This document shows positions 1 through 9,503 of a stretch of 38,230 nt of DNA, piece by piece. The stretch is taken from contig CAIVQO010000023.1 of NCBI GenBank assembly GCA_903908065.1, forward strand, positions 1 through 38,230, given 5' to 3'. A program made the translations under genes and the position numbers. The notes beneath the pieces are model-generated. The model did not search any database. It saw nothing but the letters and a program-made list of their open reading frames with translations, and had not been told where the DNA came from. The stretch's first letter is position 1; each line of letters opens with the position of its first letter. This DNA is from an uncultured beta proteobacterium. Lineage in GTDB: Bacteria; Pseudomonadota; Gammaproteobacteria; Burkholderiales; Rhodocyclaceae.

Positions 1-911
1 CTGCTGTTCGACAGGGTCACCAACACCGTGTCCTGCGCCACCGCGCCCAAGGTCGCGGTGTAGGTGATCGACTGCCCTTCCGTGCCGCCGCCCGTCGCCG
101 TCAGGCTCACGCTGGTGGCGTCTTCGTCATCCACCACCGTCGAAGCAGCAGTAGGCTCGGTTCCGACAGAAGGAACGCCTGTCCCTCCGGAGACTATATC
201 GTCCAGCGTTGCCCGATCTCGAGCTCCGAACTGATAGCCTAAAGGATCAATCGCCTCCACAATTCGCAAGAGCTGGACAAATGAATGCCCGTCATCCGTC
301 CTACCGAAAACGACAGGGCGGCCCGCTGAAGTTTCCTCAAGGAGTCGCTCAAGGCTCGAACCTTGGGCTATGGCACGGGATATCTCATCAAAATCGCCAG
401 GCTTACCAGGAAGGAGAACCGCCTCTTTGGCATCAGTCGCGCGTCCTCCAAACACCATTCCATCGAGAGTGACCGCCTCTCTGTCCCTTAAAAAATACGT
501 CGCCCCGGAATTAAAAGACAACTCGACCCTTCCATTGGTAGTCGGGGTCTGAATGATTTCTCCTTCAAAAACCGGGTCACCGACTTTCAGTTGTCGTATT
601 GAGCCATCCTGCCCCTTGGCAAATACCTGCCCTTCAACGGATGCCACCTTTCCTACAATATTCCCGGAGTCGGAACGCCCTGCACCAAATGTCATCCCGT
701 CGAGAGTGACCGATTCTCTATCACGCAGGAAATAGGCTGCTCCGTCTCGAAACGCGAGTTCGACATGCCCCCCCGGCGAAGCTTGAACAACCTCGCCTTC
801 ATAAACCGGATCGCCTAAGCGGACCTGCCTTAAGCTGCCATCTTCAGCTTTAGCAAATGCATCCCCTTTTACCGAAGCTACTTTCCCGATCGGGTTACCA
901 GAATCAGCCAT
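1..911 (-). CDS. N-terminal part of a giant LapA-type adhesin with duplicated N-terminal module (partial)
   Basis: The reading frame starts at the ATG at 911-909 and stays open for about 303 codons to the left edge, so the C-terminus is missing. Residues 9-76 and 87-154 are two copies of a FecR-like beta module (each has GKVASV, GDPV, EGE, YFLRDRE and VTLDGM), offset by 78 residues. A helical stretch (about 172-240) follows, then a Pro/Thr/Ala-rich linker containing TAAS (254-257), then the start of an Ig-like repeat (about 258 onward, DDEDATSVSLTATGG). This order matches the retention module of LapA-family giant adhesins, which lodges the N-terminus in the outer-membrane secretin-like pore until a LapG-type protease cuts at an Ala-Ala site. 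No LapD, LapG or type I exporter gene is visible. The family assignment is good; the cleavage site is inferred. Confidence 0.8.
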   Translation of the reverse strand, partial: MADSGNPIGKVASVKGDAFAKAEDGSLRQVRLGDPVYEGEVVQASPGGHVELAFRDGAAYFLRDRESVTLDGMTFGAGRSDSGNIVGKVASVEGQVFAKGQDGSIRQLKVGDPVFEGEIIQTPTTNGRVELSFNSGATYFLRDREAVTLDGMVFGGRATDAKEAVLLPGKPGDFDEISRAIAQGSSLERLLEETSAGRPVVFGRTDDGHSFVQLLRIVEAIDPLGYQFGARDRATLDDIVSGGTGVPSVGTEPTAASTVVDDEDATSVSLTATGGGTEGQSITYTATLGAVAQDTVLVTLSNS

Positions 912-1243
912 GTCTTTGCCCCAAACAAAATGCCGCGACAGTGGCCACTGTATTCCAGTAGGTCAACAATCTCTATTGAACCAAGGTACTAGAACAAAAA
1001 GACTGCAACTGGTTGTTTTTATATATTTCCCCCCATAAAACCCCGCAGATCGAGCGGTGGGGTGTTACGCCCTTGGGAAATTAAAGATATCGGAGATTCG
1101 CGGATATTCGACCAGGAAAACGCTACCGCCAAATTCAGCGCCAACTAAATGGCTGGACGGCAGATCACCACCGCATGAAATATCAGTTCCATGACCTGAA
1201 GGAGCGAGTTTGCCGAACTTGAGCGTCTTTGAATGACAAAAAT
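912..1243. other. Intergenic region between the adhesin gene and the acetoacetyl-CoA synthetase gene
   Basis: This 332-nt stretch looks more AT-rich than its neighbours and holds no convincing gene. It contains the leader of the leftward adhesin gene, including the 938-951 palindrome and an A/T-rich tract at about 995-1030, and the 3' flank of the leftward acetoacetyl-CoA synthetase gene. A weak 7-bp hairpin (1040-1046 with 1057-1063, one G-T pair) lacks a T-tract on either strand, so I do not call it a terminator. Confidence 0.5.
938..951. promoter_or_regulatory. Perfect 14-bp palindrome upstream of the adhesin gene
   Basis: ACAGTGGCCACTGT reads identically on both strands. Its near edge is 26 nt upstream of the adhesin ATG (911). 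It is a candidate dimeric-regulator operator or a 5'UTR hairpin; no matching regulator is identifiable in the window. Confidence 0.4.
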
Positions 1244-3235
1244 TCAGTCGATCGCCAATTCCTTGCGGCTACGGAAATGCTCCAACGCCTCGGCATTCGC
1301 CAAGGCCTCGACATTCTTTACGGGCTGGCCATGTACCACGTTGCGCACGGCCAATTCGACGATCTTGCCGCTCTTGGTTCGCGGGATGTCAGCCACCTGA
1401 AGGATTTTCGCCGGCACATGGCGTGGCGTGGTGTTATCCCGGATGACCTGCTTGATGCGCCGTTCCAGCACCTCATCAAGTTCATGCTCATCGCGCAATT
1501 TGACGAAGAGGACAACGCGAACATCGGCTGAACTTCCGGGCGGCCAATCCTGACCGATCACAATGGATTCGACGACCTCAGTCAGCTTTTCTACCTGACG
1601 ATAAATCTCTGCCGTACCGATTCGCACACCACCCGGATTCAATGTCGCGTCAGAACGGCCATAGATGATGAAGCCACCATGCTCGGTAATTTCCGCAAAG
1701 TCTCCATGGCACCAGACGTTGGCAAAGCGATCAAAATAAGCCGCGTGATATTTGGCACCGCCGGCGTCATTCCAGAAGCCGATGGGCATTACCGGGAAGC
1801 TTCGCGTACAAACCAGTTCGCCCTTCTGGCGGCGTACCGGCCTACCCTCATCATCCAACACATCAACTGCCATTCCCAGCCCGGCACACTGGATTTCCCC
1901 GCGATAAACAGGACTGATCGGATTGCCTCCAACGAAGCAGGAGACAATATCGGTGCCGCCCGAGATTGACGCAAGCTGAATATCGGTTTTGATGTTGGCG
2001 TATACATAGTCAAATCCCTCGGGGACCAACGGACTCCCCGTGGAGAACATCGCCCGCAACTCCTTGAGGCGATGGGTTCGACGAGGTTCCAATGAAATCT
2101 TGGCGATGGCATCGATGAACTTTGCCGAGGTACCGAAATGCGTCATGCCTTCAGCATCAGCATAGTCGAAGAGGATGGTGCCGCGACCGACAAATGGCGA
2201 TCCATCGTAGAGCAAGAGTGTGGCACCGGACGCCAAACCGGACACCAGCCAGTTCCACATCATCCAACCGCAAGTCGTGAAGTAGAACAGCCGATCGCCT
2301 TGCTTGACGTCACCTTGCAGTTGATGCTCCTTGATGTGCTGCAACAAAGTGCCCCCAGCACAATGCACGATGCACTTCGGGACTCCCGTCGTACCCGACG
2401 AATACATGATGTATAGCGGATGATCGAAGGGCAGCCGCTCAAAACGCAGTTTTCGCTCTTCGGCAAACGGCGCCAAAAAGTCCGCCAGCATCACCCCGAG
2501 CCGGATTCCTGCAATGCCCTTCGCACCCGACGAATCACCTCCATACGGGACCACCACGACACGCTCCAGGCTTGGCATTCGGTCCGCAATCTCGCCTAGT
2601 TTTCCAAGGCAATCGACCAGCTTTCCGTTGTACCAGTAGCCGTCGCAGGCGAACAGAACCTTGGGCTCGATCTGACCGAAGCGGTCGATAACGCCCTGCA
2701 CGCCAAAATCCGGCGAAGCCGAAGAGAAGATGGCACCTATCGAGGCCGTGGCCAACATGATTACCACCGTGGCCGGAATATTGGGCAGATAGGCGGCAAC
2801 ACGGTCTCCCCTGACCACACCCAAAGCACGCAGGGCCGCCGCCGTCTGAGCCACGGCCTGATGTAATTCAGTGCGACTGATACGTCCCTTGACCTTGTCC
2901 TCGCCCCAGAAAACCATTGCTTCCTGATTCCCAGGCCGCCACAACAGGTTCTCAGCGAAGTTCAGGCGCGCTTCAGGAAACCACTTTGCGCCTGGCATCT
3001 TGCCGCCGTCGACAAGAACCGTCTGGCCCATGTCACCGATCACTCCGCCGAATTCCCACACTGAAGCCCAGAACTCTTCGGGATGATCGATCGACCAGTC
3101 ATGCAATTTCGAATAGTCGGCGCTGGCAAGACGGCGATTCCATCGCCTGTCGGCAAACTTGGCAAAGGCCTTCAGGCGGCTCGCGGCTACACGCCGCGCG
3201 CTTGGCTTCCATAGGGGTGGGGTTGCTTGAGTCAT
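1244..3235 (-). CDS. Acetoacetate--CoA ligase (acetoacetyl-CoA synthetase)
   Basis: A 663-aa adenylate-forming enzyme predicted to activate acetoacetate to acetoacetyl-CoA with ATP, feeding ketone bodies or PHB breakdown products into thiolysis. The AMP-binding P-loop is [10 protein letters not shown]; the C-terminal lobe ends in [11 protein letters not shown] with the conserved catalytic lysine. The N-terminal part (WKPS, then [19 protein letters not shown]) is typical of the acetoacetyl-CoA synthetase subfamily rather than acetyl-CoA synthetase. The frame is open further upstream, but I chose the ATG at 3235 because AAGGA lies 8 nt before it and the protein then begins as family members do ([12 protein letters not shown]). 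It lies 17 nt downstream of the thioesterase gene, probably in one transcript. Confidence 0.88.
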   Translation of the reverse strand: MTQATPPLWKPSARRVAASRLKAFAKFADRRWNRRLASADYSKLHDWSIDHPEEFWASVWEFGGVIGDMGQTVLVDGGKMPGAKWFPEARLNFAENLLWRPGNQEAMVFWGEDKVKGRISRTELHQAVAQTAAALRALGVVRGDRVAAYLPNIPATVVIMLATASIGAIFSSASPDFGVQGVIDRFGQIEPKVLFACDGYWYNGKLVDCLGKLGEIADRMPSLERVVVVPYGGDSSGAKGIAGIRLGVMLADFLAPFAEERKLRFERLPFDHPLYIMYSSGTTGVPKCIVHCAGGTLLQHIKEHQLQGDVKQGDRLFYFTTCGWMMWNWLVSGLASGATLLLYDGSPFVGRGTILFDYADAEGMTHFGTSAKFIDAIAKISLEPRRTHRLKELRAMFSTGSPLVPEGFDYVYANIKTDIQLASISGGTDIVSCFVGGNPISPVYRGEIQCAGLGMAVDVLDDEGRPVRRQKGELVCTRSFPVMPIGFWNDAGGAKYHAAYFDRFANVWCHGDFAEITEHGGFIIYGRSDATLNPGGVRIGTAEIYRQVEKLTEVVESIVIGQDWPPGSSADVRVVLFVKLRDEHELDEVLERRIKQVIRDNTTPRHVPAKILQVADIPRTKSGKIVELAVRNVVHGQPVKNVEALANAEALEHFRSRKELAID

Positions 3236-3252
3236 TGAGAGTTCCTTGCAGG

Positions 3253-3660
3253 TCAGAGCGTGGCGATTCGCATTGCGTCGGGAAGTGGAATCGACTTTCC
3301 GGTTTGCGGATTGATCCAAACGAGTTTTGCGGCGCCCTCGGCGTATAGGCGATCCTCGCCAACAACACGCATTTCATAGTACGTGGGAATGCTGCTGCGG
3401 CCTGGATGACCGCAGTACATCCGGCAGTCGATGATCCCAGGGTAGGTGACGGGCACGAGAAAAGTGCAACTCGCGTTGACGATGACCGGCCCCTCCGTCT
3501 GGGTCACCGACGTACCAAAACCGAATGTCTCCAGCCATTCGATGCGAGTCTGTTCCATGTAGCGGAAATAGACCGTGTTATTCACGTGCCCCATGGCATC
3601 TTGGTCACCCCAGCGAATGGGCATCTGGTTGCTGTAGACAAGCTTTCGGTGGTGTTCCAT
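3253..3660 (-). CDS. Acyl-CoA thioesterase, 4HBT/YbgC-like hot-dog fold
   Basis: A 135-aa single-domain hot-dog protein. The segment [20 protein letters not shown] carries the Asp and HVNN signature of the 4-hydroxybenzoyl-CoA thioesterase/YbgC family (Asp19/Asp21 and His25), so thioester hydrolysis of an acyl-CoA in the cytoplasm is expected; the substrate cannot be told. The frame continues upstream to 3705, but the ATG at 3660 gives the usual family length; its ribosome site (GAGG about 12 nt upstream) is weak. It is the first gene of a two-gene leftward unit with acetoacetyl-CoA synthetase and is divergent from ETF:quinone oxidoreductase, which suggests recovery of CoA during acyl-CoA oxidation. 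Confidence 0.78.
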   Translation of the reverse strand: MEHHRKLVYSNQMPIRWGDQDAMGHVNNTVYFRYMEQTRIEWLETFGFGTSVTQTEGPVIVNASCTFLVPVTYPGIIDCRMYCGHPGRSSIPTYYEMRVVGEDRLYAEGAAKLVWINPQTGKSIPLPDAMRIATL

Positions 3661-3693
3661 CAGGCGGTCGCCTCGGATTGAAGGATGGTTCAA

Positions 3694-3703
3694 GATTATA
3701 ATC
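3694..3703. promoter_or_regulatory. Palindromic -10-like element in the divergent thioesterase/ETF-QO promoter region
   Basis: The perfect palindrome GATTATAATC contains a TATAAT hexamer readable on both strands inside the 73-nt divergent intergenic region (3661-3733). On the plus strand TTGAAG at 3678-3683 would be only 13 nt upstream, too short for a standard sigma-70 spacer, so the -35 element is uncertain. Confidence 0.3.
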
Positions 3704-3733
3704 ATCCGATCAATTCATTCGATCGAGGTCAGC

Positions 3734-5365
3734 ATGCAGCGCGAGTCCATGGAGTTCGATGTCGTCGTTGTCGGTGGTGGTCCGGCTGGCCTGTCCGCAG
3801 CGATCCGGCTCAAGCAAATCAACCCCGAGATCAACGTCTGCCTGATCGAAAAGGGCTCGGAAATCGGGGCACACATCCTGTCCGGTGCCGTCATGGATCC
3901 GCGCGCAATTACCGAACTGTTTCCAGACTGGAAGGAACAAGGCGCGCCACTCGAAACGCCGGTTACCCGCGACCGCTTCACCTTCCTGACGCGCCACGGC
4001 TTCGTCGATCTGCCGGTATTCGCGCTGCCTGGCTGTTTCAAGAATCACGGCAACTACGTCATCAGCCTCGGGCAGGTTTGCCGCTGGCTTGGCGCACAAG
4101 CCGAAGCACTTGGCGTAGAGGTCTACCCCGGATTTGCTGGCGCGGAAGTCCTCTACGATGACAAGGGCGCAGTACGCGGCGTTGCCACTGGCGACATGGG
4201 TATCACCCGCGACGGGCAACCCGGTCCGGCCCACCAGCCAGGAATGGAACTGCTTGCGAAATACACCCTGTTTGCCGAAGGCTGTCGTGGCCATCTCGGC
4301 AAACAGGTCGAGGCCAAGTTCAATTTGCGTGCAGATTCCGACCCACAGACATACGCCATCGGTATCAAGGAACTCTGGGAGATCGATCCGGAACAGCATG
4401 AACGAGGCCTGGTCTGGCATACCTTCGGCTGGCCGATGGCCTCCGACACCTATGGCGGCGGTTTCATCTATCACTTCGGCGACAACCTTGTATCGATCGG
4501 CCAGGTCGTTGGCCTGGGCTACAAAAATCCTCATCTCTCGCCATTCGAGGAAATGCAGCGACTGAAAACTCACCCGCAGATTGCCCCGACATTCAAAGGT
4601 GGCAAGCGCCTCGCCTACGGCGCGCGCGCCCTTGCGGCAGGTGGTCTGCAATCCCTGCCTAAACTTGATTTCCCCGGGGGGACATTGATCGGGGACGACG
4701 CAGGCATGCTGGTTGCATCGCGCATCAAGGGTAGTCACGCGGCAATCAAGAGCGGCATGTTGGCAGCCGAGGCGGCCGCCACCGCCCTGCAGGCCGGCAG
4801 GTCCGGGGACACATTGAGCGACTACCCCGAAATGTTCCGTGCCTCCTGGCTATATCAGGAGCTGCATACTGCGCGCAACTTCAAGCCCTGGATGGCGAAA
4901 GGTTTGTGGACCGGTTCGATCGGTTTTGGAATCGACCAGGTGGTGCTGCGCGGCAAAGCGCCCTGGACCATGCACAACACGGCGGATCACGAAAAACTGC
5001 GTCCGGCGGCTGAATGCGCACCAATCGCGTACGAGAAACCGGACGGAGTGCTGACCTTCGATCGCCTGGCGTCGGTATTTCTCTCCAATACCAACCACGA
5101 AGAAGACCAGCCCTGCCATCTGCAGCTGAAGGATGCGGCAGTTCCCATCACCACCAATCTGGCCCTCTACGACGCGCCCGAACAGCGCTATTGCCCGGCC
5201 GGCGTCTACGAGATCGTGCGGGACGAATCCGGCAACAATCCGCGTTTGCAGATCAATGCGCAGAACTGCGTGCATTGCAAGACCTGCGATATCAAGGATC
5301 CTACGCAGAACATCACCTGGGTCGTGCCCCAGGGCGGCGAAGGCCCGATCTACGCCCAGATGTAA
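3734..5365 (+). CDS. Electron transfer flavoprotein:ubiquinone oxidoreductase (ETF-QO)
   Basis: A 543-aa flavo-iron-sulfur protein that takes electrons from reduced ETF and passes them to the quinone pool at the membrane. The N-terminus has the FAD dinucleotide motif (VVVGGGPAGLSAA). The C-terminus carries the [4Fe-4S] cluster cysteines Cys487 and CVHCKTC (512, 515, 518) followed by DPTQNITWVVPQGG, diagnostic for ETF-QO. Length agrees with the family. The start at 3734 has GAGGT just upstream; a second ATG at 3749 (MEFDVVVVGG) is possible. It stands alone on the plus strand but serves the EtfAB proteins at 11999-13680 and the two acyl-CoA dehydrogenases in the window. Confidence 0.95.
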   Translation: MQRESMEFDVVVVGGGPAGLSAAIRLKQINPEINVCLIEKGSEIGAHILSGAVMDPRAITELFPDWKEQGAPLETPVTRDRFTFLTRHGFVDLPVFALPGCFKNHGNYVISLGQVCRWLGAQAEALGVEVYPGFAGAEVLYDDKGAVRGVATGDMGITRDGQPGPAHQPGMELLAKYTLFAEGCRGHLGKQVEAKFNLRADSDPQTYAIGIKELWEIDPEQHERGLVWHTFGWPMASDTYGGGFIYHFGDNLVSIGQVVGLGYKNPHLSPFEEMQRLKTHPQIAPTFKGGKRLAYGARALAAGGLQSLPKLDFPGGTLIGDDAGMLVASRIKGSHAAIKSGMLAAEAAATALQAGRSGDTLSDYPEMFRASWLYQELHTARNFKPWMAKGLWTGSIGFGIDQVVLRGKAPWTMHNTADHEKLRPAAECAPIAYEKPDGVLTFDRLASVFLSNTNHEEDQPCHLQLKDAAVPITTNLALYDAPEQRYCPAGVYEIVRDESGNNPRLQINAQNCVHCKTCDIKDPTQNITWVVPQGGEGPIYAQM

Positions 5366-5511
5366 GCGATTCTTCGGCTGGACTCGTCCTGTTTTGTAAC
5401 ACAGGGCGGACGGCAATGCCTGCCCGGGCCAAACCAATGCTTTCCCGGGCTACGTAGGTCCCGCAGTTTCTCGCGCATTTCACGTATAAACAATTCACCG
5501 GGAGTTTGGGA

Positions 5512-5536
5512 ACATTGCGAAGCTGACCCGCAATGT
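5512..5536. promoter_or_regulatory. Inverted repeat upstream of the FIST gene
   Basis: ACATTGCG (5512-5519) and CGCAATGT (5529-5536) are exact reverse complements separated by 9 nt, ending 45 nt before the FIST start codon. It could be an operator or a leader hairpin. The rest of the 216-nt gap after ETF-QO contains only a weak GCCCGGG/CCCGGGC pair (5422-5428 and 5444-5450) without a T-tract. Confidence 0.35.
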
Positions 5537-5581
5537 AGGTGTTCGTCCATGCGGGCAACCCCATCCAGCAAGGGACACCCG

Positions 5582-6723
5582 ATGAAAATAGAACAACTCA
5601 GAATATCCGACCCCGGCTCTCTTGGCGCCAAACTGGACTCGCTGGATACGTTTTCGCCAAACCTGCTGCTGGTATTTGCTGCCCCGCGATATTTCGAAGA
5701 CGAAAGATTGGCCTCCGAACTCGGACATCGATATCCCGACGCCGTCCGCATTGGCTGCTCCACGGCCGGCGAGGTATCGGAACGGGGCGTTGAAGACAAT
5801 ACGGCGGTAATCACGGCCATCCGCTTTGATCGGGTTGAAATTCGCAACGGATCGACCGACTTGGTCGAGATGTCCGACTCACGTGCGGCAGGCCAACGCC
5901 TGGCGGCAGAGATCAAGATGGATGGACTCCGCGCAGTCCTAGTTTTCGGCCAGGGAGTCAACATCAATGGCAGCGCCTTGATCGAAGGCATGATGGACGT
6001 TTTGGGAAATACAGTCCCGATAGCCGGCGGCTTAGCCGGGGACAACGGCCTGTTCAAAAAGACGTGGACACTTGGCAAAGCGGCATATCGAATCGTGCCA
6101 TTGTCGCCGTGGGGCTCGCGGGAGATGGCATCGAGGTGGGTCACGGCTCGTTCGGCGGCTGGCAAGCATTCGGCCCGGCGCGCAAAATCTCCCGTTGTGC
6201 CGACAATATTTTGTACGAGTTCGACGGCGAGCCGGCGTTGGACGTTTACAAGCGCTATCTCGGCGAGTACGCAGATCAATTGCCCGCATCCGGGCTGCTC
6301 TTTCCCTTCGCCATGCTGGGTGATGATCAGAATGCCCTGGGCCTGATCCGCACCATTCTTGGCATCGACGAAAAGAGCGGCAGCCTCACCCTAGCCGGCG
6401 AAATCATCGAAGGTAGCTATCTCAAACTGATGCATGCCTCCACCGATGCCCTGGTCGACGGTGCGGAGAACGCTGCAATAGCGGCGGCAAAGATGTGTCG
6501 TCGTCAAGGCCCGACTCTGGCCCTCCTGATTTCCTGCGTTGGACGCAAGCTGGTGATGGGGGATCGCACTGATGAGGAGATCGAGGCCGTGGCCACTGTG
6601 CTCGGACCGAATGCCGTGCGAACCGGGTTCTATTCCTACGGAGAGATCAGTCCCTTTGATCAATCGGTATCTTGCAAATTGCATAACCAGACAATGACTG
6701 TTACCACACTCGCCGAAATTTGA
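5582..6723 (+). pseudogene. FIST-domain sensor protein, split by a one-base frameshift
   Basis: The N-terminal FIST part reads from the ATG at 5582 (AAGGGA upstream; an in-frame ATG at 5549 lacks such a site) through GCSTAGEVSERG and PIAGGLAGDNGLFKKTW. Homology-like sequence then moves to another frame, where RAIVAVGLAGDGIEVGHGS, LYEFDGEPALDVYKRYLG and ASGLLFPFA form the FIST C-terminal half and end at 6723. The two frames fit together if one base is missing between about 6053 and 6080; the whole span (1142 nt) is one short of a multiple of three. FIST domains are small-ligand sensors that partner with signalling proteins, and a histidine kinase follows 30 nt later. It may be a true pseudogene, a sequencing error at the A-run near 6053, or rarely a recoding event. 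Confidence 0.75.
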
Positions 6724-6753
6724 GTTCCGAATCGGACGAGCGGCCGACACACA

Positions 6754-9483
6754 ATGAACACAATGGACAAAACCCTGCTGAGACAAATGCGGCGGTATGT
6801 CGGAATCGAAGACGAGATTCAGCTCGAACAGATGCTCATCGCCGCCGGAAAGTTCGCGCAACGCGATGATGTGCCGAGGGAGTTGGTATCGACGCTTAGC
6901 GGCTTGGGCATGCTGCTTGAACGCATTTCAGTGACCTACGAACAACACGACCGCGACCTGGCGTTGCGCTCACGCAGTCTCGAAATCAGCTCGGTCGAAT
7001 TGACAACGGCCAACAGTCGCCTTCATTCCGAACTCGCGAGCCGCGAAAACGCAATCTCGCGACTGAGAACAACGGCACACGCATTGCAGGAGGAGGCAGG
7101 ACTTGTCCCTCCCTCCCGCCCTACTGAGAACCTCGAAGATCTGATTGAGATCATCAGCAGTCTGGTTCAGTACCGGCAGGAAAGCATGTTGGCGATTCGC
7201 TCTGCCCAGCGAGCGCTTGAAAACCAGAAATTCGCACTCGATCAGCACGCCATCGTCAGCATCACGGACCGAACCGGAACGATTACCTACGCCAATGACA
7301 AGTTCTGCGAGATCAGTGGCTATACGCGCGAGGAACTTCAGGGGGCCAACCACCGCATTGTCAATTCGGGACTGCATTCGGCTGAATTTTTCCGCGACAT
7401 GTGGGATTGCATTGCGGCCGGCAAGGTATGGACGGGAGAGTTGCGCAATCGGGCCAAGGATGGAAAGCTCTACTGGGTCGCCGCCACGATCGTGCCATTC
7501 CTTGATGACACTGGCTTGCCGGACCAATATGTCGCAATACGCACCGACATTACGGAACGACACCAAGCCGCGGCTCGCCTCGAGGAACAATTGCACTTTG
7601 TCGAGGAGCTTATTGAAGCAATTCCGTTGCCCGTCTACGTAAAGGATGAGAACCGCCACTACCGACTCGTGAATCGAGCCTTCGAGGAGTTTTTTGGAGT
7701 TCAGCGAAATGAGTTCCTTGGCAAGACGGCCTTCGATCTGATCGAGCCAGAAGCCGCAAGGGATCATGACCAGCGGGATCGCGATTTGTTGCAAGCGATC
7801 TCACGCCAGTTCTATGAGGCTCGCACTCCAAACCGCAACGGCAATGTACGCGAGGGCATTTTTCACAAGGCTACCCTGACGCGTCCGGATGGCTCCATAT
7901 CCGGCTTGGTTGGCACCATCTCCGACATCACCGAACGCAAAGCCCTGGAACAAACCGCCGTAATGGCCAAGGAAGCAGCCGAAGCCTCGAATCGCGCGAA
8001 GAGCGACTTTCTAGCCAATATGAGCCACGAGATCCGTACTCCGATGAACGGAATCCTGGGCATGCTGGATCTTGTGCTGGACAGCAATCTGACCACCGAA
8101 CAGCGCGAGTTCATCGACATCGCCCGAGGATCGGCGAAGGGTCTCCTGACCATCATCAACGAAATTCTCGACTTTTCGAAGATTGATGCCGGCAAGGTCG
8201 GGATAGAAAGCGTGGCTTTTGATCTGCGCGACTTGCTCAACAGCATCGTCAAGCTGATGCAGCCCGTTGCCTCGGACAAGGCCTTGGCACTGCGCGGCGA
8301 ACTTGCACCCGGACTGCCACGGGACTACCTCGGGGATCCGCTGCGCTTGCGCCAGATCATCCTGAACCTTTTGAGTAACGCCGTGAAGTTTACAGAGCGC
8401 GGTGAGGTTGTATTGCGAGCCGAGATTGAAATTGACGCCGACCCAGGGCCTCTACTTCACCTGGCGGTGGCCGATAGCGGAATAGGAATCGCCCCTGAAC
8501 GTCAAACCCATATTTTCGACGCCTTTGCCCAAGAGGATGCCTCAACAACCCGACGCTATGGAGGTACGGGATTGGGGCTCACCATCTGCAACCGGTTGGT
8601 TGAACTGATGGGAGGACGAATTCACGTGGAAAGCACCCTAGGCCAGGGAAGTGTTTTCCATGTCCGTCTGCCCGTGCCGATCGAAATTCCGATTGGTGTA
8701 TCCAACCCTGACACCTCCTTCCCATTTCCCAAACCGGGATCCTCCGGCGGGCTCGAAGTCCTGGTCGTTGAATACAACCCGACGAATCGCAAAGTGATTG
8801 GGGCGCTACTGCTCAAGATGGGACATCAACCAACCTTCGCCGACAATGGTCGCGAGGCGATCGATCTCTGGCGGCAGAAACACTTTGGCCTGATCCTGAT
8901 GGATATGCAGATGCCGGTGCTCGACGGCTTCGCCGCAACGCGTGAAATTCGATCGATCGAAAGGGAAGATCCGATGAAACCTGCGACACCGATCTATGCG
9001 GTAACGGCGTCAGCAATGGCCAGCGACCAGCAGCGCGGGCTTGATGCCGGACTGGACGGCTATCTCACCAAGCCAATCGATCGTCGTGAATTGGAGGAAA
9101 TTCTCGCCGTGCATACTCCCAAAACGGCCCCAGGACCTGTTCCGGGATCCTCAGGCTTTGACTATGCTGGCGCGCTCAATGCCGCCGATGCTGAAATCGT
9201 CACGATTATTGCCGACGAATTCCTGCAGCTTGCTCCAAGCGAACTGGATCAAATGCGGTCCGCTGCGGCATTGGGCGACATCGAACGACTTGGTCGCCTG
9301 GGCCACACCTATAAGGGCCTCGCGGCGAACTTTGGCGCCCGTCCACTCCAGGAGGCTGCGGCCCGCTTGCATGAGGCTTGCCAAAAATCGGCCTATCAGC
9401 CGGAACTGCTCGATACCGTTGAACGCGAGTTGTTGGCCCTGTGCGCGGCCTTGCGAAAGCACCTGGCGGAAAACCCGGCCTGA
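6754..9483 (+). CDS. Hybrid sensor histidine kinase (PAS-PAS-HisKA-HATPase-REC-HPt)
   Basis: A 909-aa soluble-looking hybrid kinase. The N-terminal 150 residues are helical/coiled-coil, as in kinases encoded beside FIST proteins. Two PAS domains follow (about 150-270 and 280-396; ITDRTGTITYANDKF, then VKDENRHYRLVNRAF). The H-box FLANMSHEIRTPMNG has phospho-acceptor His425; the ATPase shows NLLSNAVKF (N-box), DSGIGIAP (G1) and GGTGLGLTI (G2). The receiver has phospho-acceptor Asp717 (LILMDMQMPVLDG) but reads VVEYNPTN where VVEDNP is usual, so one acidic-pocket residue is Tyr674. A C-terminal HPt domain has His851 (GHTYKGLAANFGA). It probably forms one transcript with the FIST gene. No dedicated output response regulator is adjacent. 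Confidence 0.92.
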   Translation: MNTMDKTLLRQMRRYVGIEDEIQLEQMLIAAGKFAQRDDVPRELVSTLSGLGMLLERISVTYEQHDRDLALRSRSLEISSVELTTANSRLHSELASRENAISRLRTTAHALQEEAGLVPPSRPTENLEDLIEIISSLVQYRQESMLAIRSAQRALENQKFALDQHAIVSITDRTGTITYANDKFCEISGYTREELQGANHRIVNSGLHSAEFFRDMWDCIAAGKVWTGELRNRAKDGKLYWVAATIVPFLDDTGLPDQYVAIRTDITERHQAAARLEEQLHFVEELIEAIPLPVYVKDENRHYRLVNRAFEEFFGVQRNEFLGKTAFDLIEPEAARDHDQRDRDLLQAISRQFYEARTPNRNGNVREGIFHKATLTRPDGSISGLVGTISDITERKALEQTAVMAKEAAEASNRAKSDFLANMSHEIRTPMNGILGMLDLVLDSNLTTEQREFIDIARGSAKGLLTIINEILDFSKIDAGKVGIESVAFDLRDLLNSIVKLMQPVASDKALALRGELAPGLPRDYLGDPLRLRQIILNLLSNAVKFTERGEVVLRAEIEIDADPGPLLHLAVADSGIGIAPERQTHIFDAFAQEDASTTRRYGGTGLGLTICNRLVELMGGRIHVESTLGQGSVFHVRLPVPIEIPIGVSNPDTSFPFPKPGSSGGLEVLVVEYNPTNRKVIGALLLKMGHQPTFADNGREAIDLWRQKHFGLILMDMQMPVLDGFAATREIRSIEREDPMKPATPIYAVTASAMASDQQRGLDAGLDGYLTKPIDRRELEEILAVHTPKTAPGPVPGSSGFDYAGALNAADAEIVTIIADEFLQLAPSELDQMRSAAALGDIERLGRLGHTYKGLAANFGARPLQEAAARLHEACQKSAYQPELLDTVERELLALCAALRKHLAENPA

Positions 9484-9490
9484 GCCGGGT
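9473..9490. terminator. Hairpin between convergent kinase and acyl-CoA dehydrogenase genes
   Basis: ACCCGGC (9473-9479) pairs with GCCGGGT (9484-9490) around a CTGA loop that contains the kinase stop codon. A 12-bp palindrome TTAGCCGGCTAA (9496-9507) covers the end of the opposing gene. Neither has a good U-tract, so this is only a possible bidirectional terminator. Confidence 0.35.
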
Positions 9491-9503
9491 CCGCCTTAGC
9501 CGG

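Noticed and set aside
1040-1063. Hairpin as a terminator for the acetoacetyl-CoA synthetase gene
   Set aside because: Only 7 bp with a G-T pair, about 180 nt past the stop, and no U-tract on either strand.
3678-3702. Standard sigma-70 promoter for ETF-QO (TTGAAG/TATAAT)
   Set aside because: Spacer is 13 nt, too short for a normal promoter; only the -10-like palindrome is kept as a weak feature.
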